Positions 1 through 6,773 of a DNA stretch of 9,152 bases are shown here, in pieces (positions within the stretch are counted from its first letter, which is position 1; every line of letters begins with the position of its first letter). Below the pieces are notes generated by a model that was not told the origin of the DNA, made no database searches, and saw only the letters and a program-made list of their open reading frames with translations. Position numbers and translations under genes: made by a program. The stretch comes from an uncultured Flavobacteriales bacterium (lineage in GTDB: Bacteria > Bacteroidota > Bacteroidia > Flavobacteriales_D > SKUL01): assembly GCA_937911795.1 (NCBI GenBank), contig CALDPJ010000310.1, positions 1-9,152 of the forward strand, written 5' to 3'.

Positions 1-26
1 AATGGCGGGATGTGATTTTCACACCA

Positions 27-34
27 CAAATTTA
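27..34 (-). promoter_or_regulatory. Possible -7 promoter element on the minus strand
   Basis: Read on the minus strand this is TAAATTTG, an exact match to the Bacteroidota -7 consensus TAnnTTTG. It would drive a gene running off the left edge of the window. I see no TTG (-33) box at the expected distance upstream, and an AT-rich 8-mer of this kind arises easily by chance, so this is only a candidate. Confidence 0.2.
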
Positions 35-167
35 CAGCGAATACAATTCTGTTACACATCATAACGAATAATTAATTCTGCATCCTGAAAGCACTTTTCA
101 CAACCCACTTTGCGTTTTAACACACCGCTGGTGGAAACACATTCACCGTAGCTGCAAGTCGGCGCCT

Positions 168-175
168 TTACTTTG
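168..175 (+). promoter_or_regulatory. Weak -7-like element before the AsmA-like gene
   Basis: The sequence TTACTTTG matches the Bacteroidota -7 consensus TAnnTTTG at five of six fixed positions. It ends 14 bases before the ATG at 190, which would give a very short leader. No clear -33 TTG box is visible at the normal spacing. The call rests on motif and position only. Confidence 0.22.
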
Positions 176-189
176 CATATTTGTTATTG

Positions 190-1494
190 ATGTCACGAAA
201 ATTAAAGCGCATAGCTCTTTGGGTGCTTTCAGGTTTTATCCTGTTGGCGGCGCTCGGCATACTGCTCGGCATCCTGTACGAAGACGAAGTAAAACAGCAA
301 ATCGTTCAAGAGGTAAACCAAAGCCTGAATGCTGAGATTTCGGTAGAAGAAATCTCATTTTCCGTATTAAAGAAATTCCCTTACGCGGCGCTGCATTTTC
401 AGAACCTTATGGCGCTGGATGCTATTGAAACCACGGCTCCAAAAGACACGCTGCTCTACGCCGAATCACTGTTTCTGGAATTCAATCTGCTCGATGTTTT
501 TACGCGACAGTATACAGTCCGGAAAGTTGATGTAGCCAATGCCGTGTTGCGCCTGAAAGTGGATGAAAACGGAAACGATAATTTTCATTTCTGGAAAGAG
601 CGCAGCGACACCACTTCGGCACACGTGGGCTTTGATCTGGCGAAAGTAAGTCTCACCAATGTTGATTTTTCGTACCGCAATGTGCAAACGGCGTTTCATC
701 TGAATACCCAAATCGACCGGCTGAACCTGAGCGGGAATTTTAAGGAAGCCGTTTTTGATCTGGACGCCGAAAGCGAGCTGCTGGTACAGATTTTAAGCAT
801 TGGAGAAACAGAATACCTGCGACAGCAATCCACCACATTTTCTGTTCTTACCCGCATCGACACGCGTAAAAACCGCTATGAAATCGGAGAAGGTGAAATC
901 GATTTTGACGGACTCGATTTTCAACTCAGCGGATATTTCCAGGCCGGTGACAAACAATTTCTCGATCTTCAGCTCAACGGCGAACAACTCGATATTTCTG
1001 AAATTCTGTCGTTTATCCCGAAACGTTTCATCACCCGACTCGAAGGGTACGACCCACAGGGAGAAACCACCTTCGGATTGCACCTCAAAGGAGATCCCAC
1101 CAACCGGGAAGAACCTATGGATATTGTTGCCGAATTTGACGTTGCCAACGCGGGGGTAAAACACCTCAAGAGTGGACTTCAGTTCAAAGATTTTTCGGCC
1201 ACGGGCAGGTACCAGAATCGCGGAAATCATCCGGACATCATCGAGCTGGATCAATTTCGTTTCAAGCTGAAAGACGGTTATATCGGGGGAAGCGGATCTG
1301 TTCGCAATTTCAGCAGGCCGATGATTCAGTTCGACCTGAATGGGAAAGCCGAGTTGGCCGACCTTCAGGAGATTATGGAAATCCGGGCCATTGAATCGAT
1401 CAGCGGCGAAGTCACTCTTGAATGCCGGTTTAAAGGTATTGTAGCCAACCCCGATGCGCTGAGCGTGAAAGATCTACAGGGTGCCGATATTTAA
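190..1494 (+). CDS. AsmA-like protein, N-terminal part (ends at premature TAA)
   Basis: This is the N-terminal half (434 aa) of a large AsmA-family protein. AsmA-like proteins are anchored in the inner membrane and extend into the periplasm as long beta-rich structures; relatives are implicated in outer-membrane homeostasis and lipid transfer. From the ATG at 190 the protein has basic residues (MSRKLKR), one hydrophobic segment at about residues 8-30, and the FPYA signature at about 63-66 that is typical of Bacteroidota members. Many short alternating beta-like stretches follow. I chose the ATG at 190 over the in-frame TTG at 181 because it sits directly before the basic, then hydrophobic N-terminus. 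The frame stops at TAA 1492-1494 in mid-domain ('GADI-stop-GR') and continues open in the same frame to 2820. The full protein would be about 876 residues, a normal size for this family. As a separate product this half would lack the C-terminal AsmA region. Confidence 0.8.
   Translation: MSRKLKRIALWVLSGFILLAALGILLGILYEDEVKQQIVQEVNQSLNAEISVEEISFSVLKKFPYAALHFQNLMALDAIETTAPKDTLLYAESLFLEFNLLDVFTRQYTVRKVDVANAVLRLKVDENGNDNFHFWKERSDTTSAHVGFDLAKVSLTNVDFSYRNVQTAFHLNTQIDRLNLSGNFKEAVFDLDAESELLVQILSIGETEYLRQQSTTFSVLTRIDTRKNRYEIGEGEIDFDGLDFQLSGYFQAGDKQFLDLQLNGEQLDISEILSFIPKRFITRLEGYDPQGETTFGLHLKGDPTNREEPMDIVAEFDVANAGVKHLKSGLQFKDFSATGRYQNRGNHPDIIELDQFRFKLKDGYIGGSGSVRNFSRPMIQFDLNGKAELADLQEIMEIRAIESISGEVTLECRFKGIVANPDALSVKDLQGADI
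1492..1494 (+). other. In-frame TAA interrupting the AsmA-like gene
   Basis: The codons around this point read GCC GAT ATT TAA GGC AGA TTG CAA, and the frame on each side translates into AsmA-like sequence without a shift. The stop falls at codon 435 of about 876. One base change from a sense codon (for example AAA, GAA, CAA or TTA) would explain it. It could be a true nonsense mutation, strain polymorphism, sequencing or consensus error, or, less likely, a read-through or re-initiation site. The other genes of the window run to full length with TAA, TAG or TGA at natural ends, which argues against a reassigned TAA codon. Confidence 0.85.
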
Positions 1495-1500
1495 GGCAGA

Positions 1501-2820
1501 TTGCAATTTACAAACGCAGCGTTTAAAATCCGGAATCAGGAGCAGCGATACCACAAACTTAACGGTGAATTTTACCTCAACGGCAACGACGCGGCATTTA
1601 AAAATCTGCGTGGAAACATCCACAGCTCCGATCTCGAGCTCGACGGAATTTTCATCAATTTCGTTCCCTTTGTACTCATCGAAAAAGAGCGACTGACGAT
1701 TCAGGCAAGTCTGCGGTCGAATTATATCAACCTGGCAGAATTGCTGGCTTCGGACGCTTCGGCGCAGCGCGATTCCAGTTTCAATTTCAGACTTCCGCAA
1801 TACATCGATGTGAATGTCAATTCGGAGATCGACCGCCTGGTGTTCCGGACATTTGAAGCCGACAATATTTTCGGAAAAGTTGAAATCAATAAAAACGGAA
1901 TTACTGCCGATCCACTCACGTTTAATACAAGCCGCGGAAGTTTTACGGCCGGAATGACCATCACGCCCACCGCAAAAAACCAGTTTAAGATTGATTCTCA
2001 CGCCAAATTCAAAGACATAGACATCCGGCAGCTCTTTACAGAATTTGGAAATTTCGGCCAGCAATTTATTACAGATAAACACCTGAAAGGTACCGCCGAC
2101 GCCGATGTGATATTCCGGGCATCGATCAACAACCAGCTAAAATTGTCAGAAGAAAGTATCTATAGCCTTATTGACATAGAGATTAAAAATGGTGAGCTGA
2201 TCCGGCTGCAGTCGTTGACCGAAGTCGCCGATTACATCCGGCAAAATAAGTTGTTGTCTCCGTTGGTAAAAACCGACGATCTGAAGAAAAGACTTCAGCA
2301 TGTATCGTTCTCAGAGCTTAAAAATCAGATCGAAATAAAAAACAGCACCGTACACATTCCGGAGATGTCGCTCGAATCTTCGGCTATGAATCTGGCGGTC
2401 TCGGGCACCCATGGTTTCAATAGTGTGGTAGATTACCGGATTCGTTTTCGGTTGACCGAAATTCTCACCAATCCCACCCACACCGAGTTTGGTGACATCG
2501 AAGACGACGGTTCGGGTGGTTCGTTTTTCCTGCGCATGAACGGCCCGCTCAACAATTTGAATTTTGCGTACGACAAGGAATCGGCAAAAGAACAGCGGCG
2601 AAAGTATTTTAAAGAAGAAAAAGAAACGCTGAAGGATTTGTTGAAGGAGGAGTTTAATATTTTCGGAAAAAAGAAGAAGGAGAGAGAAGAGGAAGTTGTT
2701 CCTGAGAAAGAAGAAAATACTTCGACGCCCATAGTTATTGCACCTGACGAAAAAGAAGATCCTGCAAAGAAAAAGAAACCAAGTATTCTGGATGAACTCG
2801 AAGAAGACGATGATTTTTAG
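1501..2820 (+). CDS. AsmA-like protein, C-terminal part (same frame, after the TAA)
   Basis: This 439-aa stretch continues the upstream frame and carries the C-terminal AsmA-like region. Family-like passages include 'LPQYIDVNVNSEIDRLVF', 'HLKGTADADVIFRAS', 'LLSPLVKTDDLKKRL' and the 'VHIPEMSLESSAMNLAVSG' segment followed by 'DYRIRFRL'. The last 75 or so residues form a highly charged Lys/Glu tail ending in 'LDELEEDDDF'. The first usable start after the stop is the TTG at 1501, only 6 bases beyond the TAA and preceded by AAGG, so re-initiation is conceivable. However, the product would have no signal or membrane anchor and would stay in the cytosol, where an AsmA domain is not expected to work. 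I therefore read it as the 3' half of one interrupted gene (190-2820), not as a separate gene. Confidence 0.75.
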   Translation: MQFTNAAFKIRNQEQRYHKLNGEFYLNGNDAAFKNLRGNIHSSDLELDGIFINFVPFVLIEKERLTIQASLRSNYINLAELLASDASAQRDSSFNFRLPQYIDVNVNSEIDRLVFRTFEADNIFGKVEINKNGITADPLTFNTSRGSFTAGMTITPTAKNQFKIDSHAKFKDIDIRQLFTEFGNFGQQFITDKHLKGTADADVIFRASINNQLKLSEESIYSLIDIEIKNGELIRLQSLTEVADYIRQNKLLSPLVKTDDLKKRLQHVSFSELKNQIEIKNSTVHIPEMSLESSAMNLAVSGTHGFNSVVDYRIRFRLTEILTNPTHTEFGDIEDDGSGGSFFLRMNGPLNNLNFAYDKESAKEQRRKYFKEEKETLKDLLKEEFNIFGKKKKEREEEVVPEKEENTSTPIVIAPDEKEDPAKKKKPSILDELEEDDDF

Positions 2821-2990
2821 ACTTTTCAAACTTCGCTGTACGAACACGATACGGATTGCGGGAGAATCAATTTCGAATTAAAATTTTTCATGTACGATGG
2901 GTGCCGGTGAACTTTTCTATCTTTAAACCCCAAACCATCGTCACCGCCTATTCGAGCCGAGCACTACTCAACAATTTGATGCAATAGTTT
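2821..2990. other. Intergenic region between the AsmA-like gene and the kinase
   Basis: This 170-base gap has no protein-like open frame. It contains the promoter-like element at 2918-2925, a 7-base inverted repeat around that element (ACGATGG at 2894-2900, CCATCGT at 2935-2941), and a three-codon frame (ATG CAA TAG, 2979-2987) just before the kinase start. I see no strong GC hairpin with a T-run that would serve as a terminator for the AsmA-like gene. Confidence 0.5.
2918..2925 (+). promoter_or_regulatory. Candidate -7 promoter element for the kinase operon
   Basis: TATCTTTA matches the Bacteroidota -7 consensus TAnnTTTG at all fixed positions except the last. It lies 65 bases before the kinase ATG, in the only sizeable gap of the 2991-8226 gene run. 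The same element with its downstream flank (CTTTAAACCyCAAA) recurs at 6738-6754 before the DUF502 gene, which supports a functional role. No -33 TTG box is visible at the usual spacing. Confidence 0.38.
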
Positions 2991-4496
2991 ATGAGTCTTT
3001 ATTCGCAGAAACAGCGATGGAAGCTGGTATTGCTTTCGGCCGCCGTACTGATCGTCGCCGTTTCGCTTTGGTATTCAAACCTCATCGTCAGCAATGTCCG
3101 CAAGGACGAGCGCAAAAAAGTAGAGCTGTGGTCGCAGGCCATTGAGCAGCGCGCCATCCTGGTGAATTACACCAATCTACTGTTTGACAATCTTCGGAAC
3201 GAGGAGCGCAAGAAAATGGATACCTGGGCCAAAGCCACGGCCCGCATAATCAATGTTGGCGGAAACGACGAGCTTACATTTCTGTTGGACATCATTTCGA
3301 AAAACACGAGCATTCCGGTGATCATCACCGATGCGAACGGAAAAATTGTCGACTACCACAATATCGAACGCGACAGTTTGCCAACGGAAGCCAAACTCCA
3401 AAGCGAGCTCCAACTCATGAAGGAGCATTTCCGGCCCATCGAAATAGATGTGTACGAGGATGTAAAACAGTTTCTCTACTACCGCGACTCGCGCATCATT
3501 ACCGATCTCGAAACTGTACTCGACGACATCATCAACTCCTTTATAAACGAGACCGTTATAAACGCTGCTTCGGTTCCGGTTATACTCACCGATTCATCAC
3601 AAACACGGGTATTGAACGTGGGAAATGTGGATATGCAAATCGTGGAAGATTCATTACTGCTGCAGGAAAAACTCCGTTCAATGGCCGCCGGCAATCAACC
3701 GATAACCGTTCGACTCGGCAACAAACAGCACTTTATTTTTTACGAAGATTCGCGGATTCTGACTCAGTTGAAATACTATCCGATTGTTCAGTTCCTCATC
3801 ATTGGTTTGTTTCTTTTCATCGCCTACCTGCTCTTCAGCACCTTCCGAAAAGCCGAGCAAAACCAGGTTTGGGTAGGAATGGCGAAAGAAACTGCGCATC
3901 AACTGGGAACTCCGCTGAGCTCCCTGATGGCGTGGATTGACATTCTTGAAGCAAAGGGTGTGGACAGCGACACGCTGGATGAAGTTCAAAAAGACATTGA
4001 CCGGCTGGCAACGGTAACAGAGCGTTTTTCGAAAATAGGATCCAAACCCGATCTCACCGCCGAAAATGTAGAGGAGGTCATCATGCAAACCATCCGGTAT
4101 CTGAAGCCCCGCGTTTCTTCAAAGGTAAAATTTGAAGTGAATGCTCCCGAAGAAGGCATCACAACTGCTCAGATCAATGTGCCCCTTTTTAGTTGGGTGG
4201 TAGAAAATCTTTGTAAAAACGCCATAGACGCGATGAACGGAGTGGGCTACATTACCGTGAATATCAGCAACGAAATCCAATCGGTGTATGTGGATATTTC
4301 GGACACCGGAAAAGGCATTTCGCGGGCAAACATCAGCGCGGTGTTCAAACCCGGTTTCACGACTAAAAAGCGCGGCTGGGGATTGGGATTGTCGCTCTCG
4401 AAAAGAATCATTGAAAATTACCATCTCGGAAAAATTTTCGTGAAGAAATCGGAGGTGAAAAAAGGCACAACGTTCAGAATTGTGCTCCGCAAATAA
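2991..4496 (+). CDS. Membrane sensor histidine kinase with duplicated sensor module
   Basis: This 501-aa sensor kinase should autophosphorylate on a conserved His in response to a periplasmic or membrane signal. A first membrane helix lies at about residues 11-30 and a second at about 264-283; the region between is predicted to be periplasmic. The H-box is 'KETAHQLGTPLSSL' with His303 as phospho-acceptor. The ATPase domain has an N-box ('ENLCKNAIDAM', 405-415), a G1 box (DTGKG, 438-442), the 'FKPGFTTK' F-box (452-459) and a G2 box (GWGLGLSL, 462-469). All key catalytic motifs look intact. The sensor region holds two copies of one module at about 90-173 and 177-260, and a short juxtamembrane repeat at 35-51 and 67-83. 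The start at 2991 is firm because an in-frame TAG lies at 2985-2987. No HAMP domain or response regulator is evident. The stop overlaps the HemW start codon by one base. Confidence 0.9.
   Translation: MSLYSQKQRWKLVLLSAAVLIVAVSLWYSNLIVSNVRKDERKKVELWSQAIEQRAILVNYTNLLFDNLRNEERKKMDTWAKATARIINVGGNDELTFLLDIISKNTSIPVIITDANGKIVDYHNIERDSLPTEAKLQSELQLMKEHFRPIEIDVYEDVKQFLYYRDSRIITDLETVLDDIINSFINETVINAASVPVILTDSSQTRVLNVGNVDMQIVEDSLLLQEKLRSMAAGNQPITVRLGNKQHFIFYEDSRILTQLKYYPIVQFLIIGLFLFIAYLLFSTFRKAEQNQVWVGMAKETAHQLGTPLSSLMAWIDILEAKGVDSDTLDEVQKDIDRLATVTERFSKIGSKPDLTAENVEEVIMQTIRYLKPRVSSKVKFEVNAPEEGITTAQINVPLFSWVVENLCKNAIDAMNGVGYITVNISNEIQSVYVDISDTGKGISRANISAVFKPGFTTKKRGWGLGLSLSKRIIENYHLGKIFVKKSEVKKGTTFRIVLRK
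3258..3770 (+). repeat. Tandem duplication of the kinase sensor module (protein level)
   Basis: Residues about 90-173 and 177-260 of the kinase align without gaps over their conserved ends at a constant offset of 87. Copy 1 has IPVIITD (108-114) and FLYYRDSRIITDL (161-173); copy 2 has VPVILTD (195-201) and FIFYEDSRILTQL (248-260). The DNA of the two copies has diverged strongly, so this is an old duplication and not a recent repeat or assembly artefact. Only copy 2 continues into 'KYYP' and the second membrane helix. Confidence 0.8.
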
Positions 4497-5629
4497 TGGC
4501 CGGAGTTTATCTGCACATACCGTACTGCAAGCAGGCTTGCCACTATTGTGATTTTCATTTTTCCACGAATCTGAAAACCCGCACGGCGATGATCGATGCC
4601 ATGCTGCAGGAAATGAATCTGCGCCGGAATTTTTTGCCCGATGAGCCCATCCACACCATTTATTTTGGTGGCGGCACCCCCAGCCTACTGGAAATTTCAG
4701 ATCTGAAACGACTTATGGACCGGATCCGCGCATTGTGGACCGTATCTGCGGATGCCGAAATCACCCTCGAAGCCAATCCCGACGACTTGACACCCGAAGT
4801 GCTCGAAAAGCTAAAAGCCGGCGGCATCAACAGGCTCAGCATCGGTATTCAATCTTTTTTTCAGGAGCACCTCGAATGGATGAACCGCGGCCACAATGCG
4901 CAACAGGCACTTCAATGCATTACAGATGCGCGAGCGGCAGGTTTTGATAACCTCAGCGTCGATCTCATTTACGGATTTCCGCTGCTCAGCGATGAACAAT
5001 GGAAACAGAATATTGATCGGGTGATTGCACTCCGGCTTCCGCATATCTCGTGCTACAGCCTGACCGTTGAACAAGGAACAGCCCTCGATAAATTCATCCG
5101 GAGCGGCAAACAGTCGCCACCCGATGACGAACAGTCGGTACGTCATTTCGAAATGCTGACAGATGCGCTTCGTGCCGCAGGATACGACCACTACGAAGTA
5201 TCGAATTTTGCGCTGCCCGGTTTTGTCTCCCGCCACAACCATTCGTACTGGACGGGTGCCGGATACCTCGGAATCGGCCCATCGGCACACAGTTTCAATG
5301 GTCGCGAACGTTGCTGGAATGTGCGCAACAATCAATTGTACATCCGGCAAATTGCCGACGGTTCTTTTGCACCTGAATGCGAAACCATCACCGGAGAAAC
5401 GGCCTACAACGAGTACATTCTCACCCGGATGCGAACCGCGAAGGGGATTGATACCGAACAGATAAAGCAGCAATTCGACATTGATTTTAATACTAACTTT
5501 AAACCGCAGATCGACCGGTTGCTGCAGGAAAAAAAACTAATAAATGACGGTTCGGTACTGAAACTTACGCGCCAGGGTTTTCTTTGGGCCGACGACATCG
5601 CCGCACAATTTTTTATCATCAACGAATGA
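4496..5629 (+). CDS. hemW: HemW-type radical SAM heme chaperone
   Basis: This 377-aa protein belongs to the HemN/HemW radical SAM family. HemW members bind heme and deliver it to target proteins such as respiratory enzymes; they were often misannotated as oxygen-independent coproporphyrinogen III oxidase. The cluster motif is CKQACHYCDF with Cys11, Cys15 and Cys18. The Phe after 'CD' marks the HemW type, because true HemN has a further Cys at that place. Other visible family motifs are GGGTPS (58-63, SAM binding), LEANP (91-95), 'LSIGIQS' (114-120), 'HYEVSNFA' (232-239) and 'SRHNHSYW' (245-252). Length is normal for HemW. The ATG at 4496 overlaps the kinase stop by one base (TAATG), and the HemW stop overlaps the next start (ATGA), so translation is probably coupled on both sides. 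The HemW-over-HemN assignment is strong from sequence; the actual client is unknown. Confidence 0.93.
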   Translation: MAGVYLHIPYCKQACHYCDFHFSTNLKTRTAMIDAMLQEMNLRRNFLPDEPIHTIYFGGGTPSLLEISDLKRLMDRIRALWTVSADAEITLEANPDDLTPEVLEKLKAGGINRLSIGIQSFFQEHLEWMNRGHNAQQALQCITDARAAGFDNLSVDLIYGFPLLSDEQWKQNIDRVIALRLPHISCYSLTVEQGTALDKFIRSGKQSPPDDEQSVRHFEMLTDALRAAGYDHYEVSNFALPGFVSRHNHSYWTGAGYLGIGPSAHSFNGRERCWNVRNNQLYIRQIADGSFAPECETITGETAYNEYILTRMRTAKGIDTEQIKQQFDIDFNTNFKPQIDRLLQEKKLINDGSVLKLTRQGFLWADDIAAQFFIINE

Positions 5630-6399
5630 CTGTACAATTTACCATCGGGCAACAACATTGGAGTGCGGATCTGACAAAAGGAACCGATCTATCTCTGGCC
5701 ATTTCACCTGCTGGACCACAGGCCTGGTACGTGAATCCGCCGGCCATAACTCCGGTCATCACCGAAAGATTTACCGGCAGTGTTGCACGCGGCGGATCGG
5801 TGAATTTCTATGATGTTGCTTTTAATCCGCACGGCAACGGCACCCACACCGAATGCCTCGGTCACATCACGGCAGAAAAACAATCGGTCAATAAATTATT
5901 CAACGAATGGATGCTTCCTGCGCGGCTCGTTTCACTGCAGCCGGTGACTCTTACCACCGATCGTTCGGAGTGGGTAAAAGCCGGAGACCGCGTCATCACC
6001 GGTGAACAACTTGCGCTGGTAATGGGAACCGATCCGGTAGAAACATTGATCATCCGAACCTTGCCCAATACAGATAACAAAAGGAAAATCAATTATTCGA
6101 ATACCAATCCACCCTACCTTCTGCCCGAAGCAATGGACGTGCTCAACCAGTTCGGAATCCGTCATTTGCTGGTCGATCTCCCATCGGTTGACCGCGAAGA
6201 AGATGGCGGAAAACTCCTCGCCCATCACTGCTTCTGGAATGTTCCCGATGATCCGCAGGAAACCAAAACCATCACCGAGTTAATTTTTGTGCCCGACGAA
6301 ATAAAAGATGGGATCTACTTTTTAAATTTACAGACAGCGGCCATCGAAAACGACGCCTCTCCCAGCAGACCCGTAATTTATCCGGCAAATAAAATATGA
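5626..6399 (+). CDS. Cyclase-family metal-dependent hydrolase (kynurenine formamidase-like fold)
   Basis: This 257-aa protein resembles the cyclase family (PF04199 type), metal-dependent hydrolases that include bacterial kynurenine formamidase and enzymes acting on amides, lactones or polyketides. The metal-binding core reads 'NPHGNGTHTECLGHI', with His69, His74, Glu76 and His80. This differs from the classic HxGTHxDxPxH motif of KynB by having HGNGTH in front and Glu in place of Asp. Further likely active-site residues lie in 'HLLVDLPSVDREEDGGKLLAHHCFW' (about 180-204). The open frame extends upstream to 5584, but the ATG at 5626 is the sensible start: it overlaps the HemW stop as ATGA, and the upstream extension would lie inside HemW. 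It overlaps the MmcQ/YjbR gene by 4 bases. I infer a cytosolic hydrolase; the substrate cannot be told from sequence, and a role as true kynurenine formamidase is not supported by neighbours. Confidence 0.82.
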   Translation: MTVQFTIGQQHWSADLTKGTDLSLAISPAGPQAWYVNPPAITPVITERFTGSVARGGSVNFYDVAFNPHGNGTHTECLGHITAEKQSVNKLFNEWMLPARLVSLQPVTLTTDRSEWVKAGDRVITGEQLALVMGTDPVETLIIRTLPNTDNKRKINYSNTNPPYLLPEAMDVLNQFGIRHLLVDLPSVDREEDGGKLLAHHCFWNVPDDPQETKTITELIFVPDEIKDGIYFLNLQTAAIENDASPSRPVIYPANKI

Positions 6400-6740
6400 A
6401 CATCGAAGATTTCCGTGCTTATTGCCTCAACCGGAAAGGAGTAACAGAATCTTTTCCGTTCGGAGATCAAACGTTGGTTTTTAAGGTGATGGATAAAATT
6501 TTTGTTCTACTGGATGTCGACCAGTTTAAGAGCTTCAACGCCAAGTGCGATCCCGAAAAAGCCATCCGATTGCGCGAACAGTACTCCGGCATTCAGCCCG
6601 GCTATCATATGAATAAAAAACACTGGAACACCATTTTAGCCGATGGATCGGTGCCGGATGAGTTGATGAAAGAACTGGTAGATCACAGCTACGAATTAGT
6701 TTGGGAAGGTTTACCGAAATCCGTAAGGGAATCGCAGTAA
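6396..6740 (+). CDS. MmcQ/YjbR family protein
   Basis: This 114-aa protein matches the MmcQ/YjbR family, small single-domain cytosolic proteins with a CyaY-like fold that have been proposed to bind DNA but lack a firm function. Typical passages are 'ESFPFGDQTLVFKV' (18-31), 'FNAKCDPEKAIRLREQY' (47-63), 'PGYHMNKKHWNTI' (68-80) and 'SYELVWEGLPK' (98-108). The length is that of the normal family domain. The start codon overlaps the cyclase stop as ATGA, so expression is probably coupled to the cyclase. The TAA stop at 6738-6740 lies within the second promoter-like element. Confidence 0.9.
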   Translation: MNIEDFRAYCLNRKGVTESFPFGDQTLVFKVMDKIFVLLDVDQFKSFNAKCDPEKAIRLREQYSGIQPGYHMNKKHWNTILADGSVPDELMKELVDHSYELVWEGLPKSVRESQ

Positions 6741-6745
6741 CTTTA
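6738..6745 (+). promoter_or_regulatory. Candidate internal -7 promoter element before DUF502
   Basis: TAACTTTA is a near match to TAnnTTTG and begins within the stop codon of the MmcQ/YjbR gene, 28 bases before the DUF502 ATG. Its flank CTTTAAACCTCAAA (6741-6754) repeats the flank of the element before the kinase with one mismatch in 14. No clear -33 TTG at 17-22 bases upstream was found. It would let the DUF502-EamA-M28 part be transcribed separately. Confidence 0.33.
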
Positions 6746-6773
6746 AACCTCAAAACCAACCGGTTTATTTTCT

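Larger units (their letters stand above)
1..189. other. Non-coding region upstream of the AsmA-like gene
   Basis: No open frame with protein-like content was found here on either strand. The stretch is AT-rich around 25-80 and presumably holds the 5' regulatory region of the AsmA-like gene, possibly shared with a gene to the left of the window. Apart from two weak -7-like elements (27-34 on the minus strand, 168-175 on the plus strand) I see no convincing hairpin, repeat or RNA gene. Confidence 0.5.

Noticed and set aside
181..189. TTG at 181 as the start of the AsmA-like protein
   Set aside because: The ATG at 190 is a better start codon and immediately precedes the basic-then-hydrophobic N-terminus; the extension adds only MLL.
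2580..2800. A/G-rich purine tract at the 3' end of the AsmA-like gene, first seen as a possible simple repeat
   Set aside because: It is not periodic and is fully explained as codons of a Lys/Glu-rich C-terminal tail in the gene's own frame.
2894..2941. Inverted repeat ACGATGG / CCATCGT around the promoter-like element
   Set aside because: A 7-base pair with a 34-base spacer is expected by chance in a gap of this size, and there is no T-run or second site to support an operator or terminator.
2979..2987. Three-codon frame ATG CAA TAG before the kinase, as a regulatory leader peptide
   Set aside because: It is too short to carry attenuation signals and no alternative hairpins are present; its main value is to fix the kinase start downstream of it.
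4811..5473. Long minus-strand open frame opposite hemW (220 codons), and the similar antisense frames opposite the AsmA-like gene
   Set aside because: They are shadows of strongly coding plus-strand genes; their translations show no domain, and no start context supports them.
6753..6770. Hairpin AAACC-AACC-GGTTT followed by ATTTTC, as a terminator after MmcQ/YjbR
   Set aside because: The stem is only five pairs with two G-C pairs and lies just before the DUF502 start; it is too weak for an intrinsic terminator.
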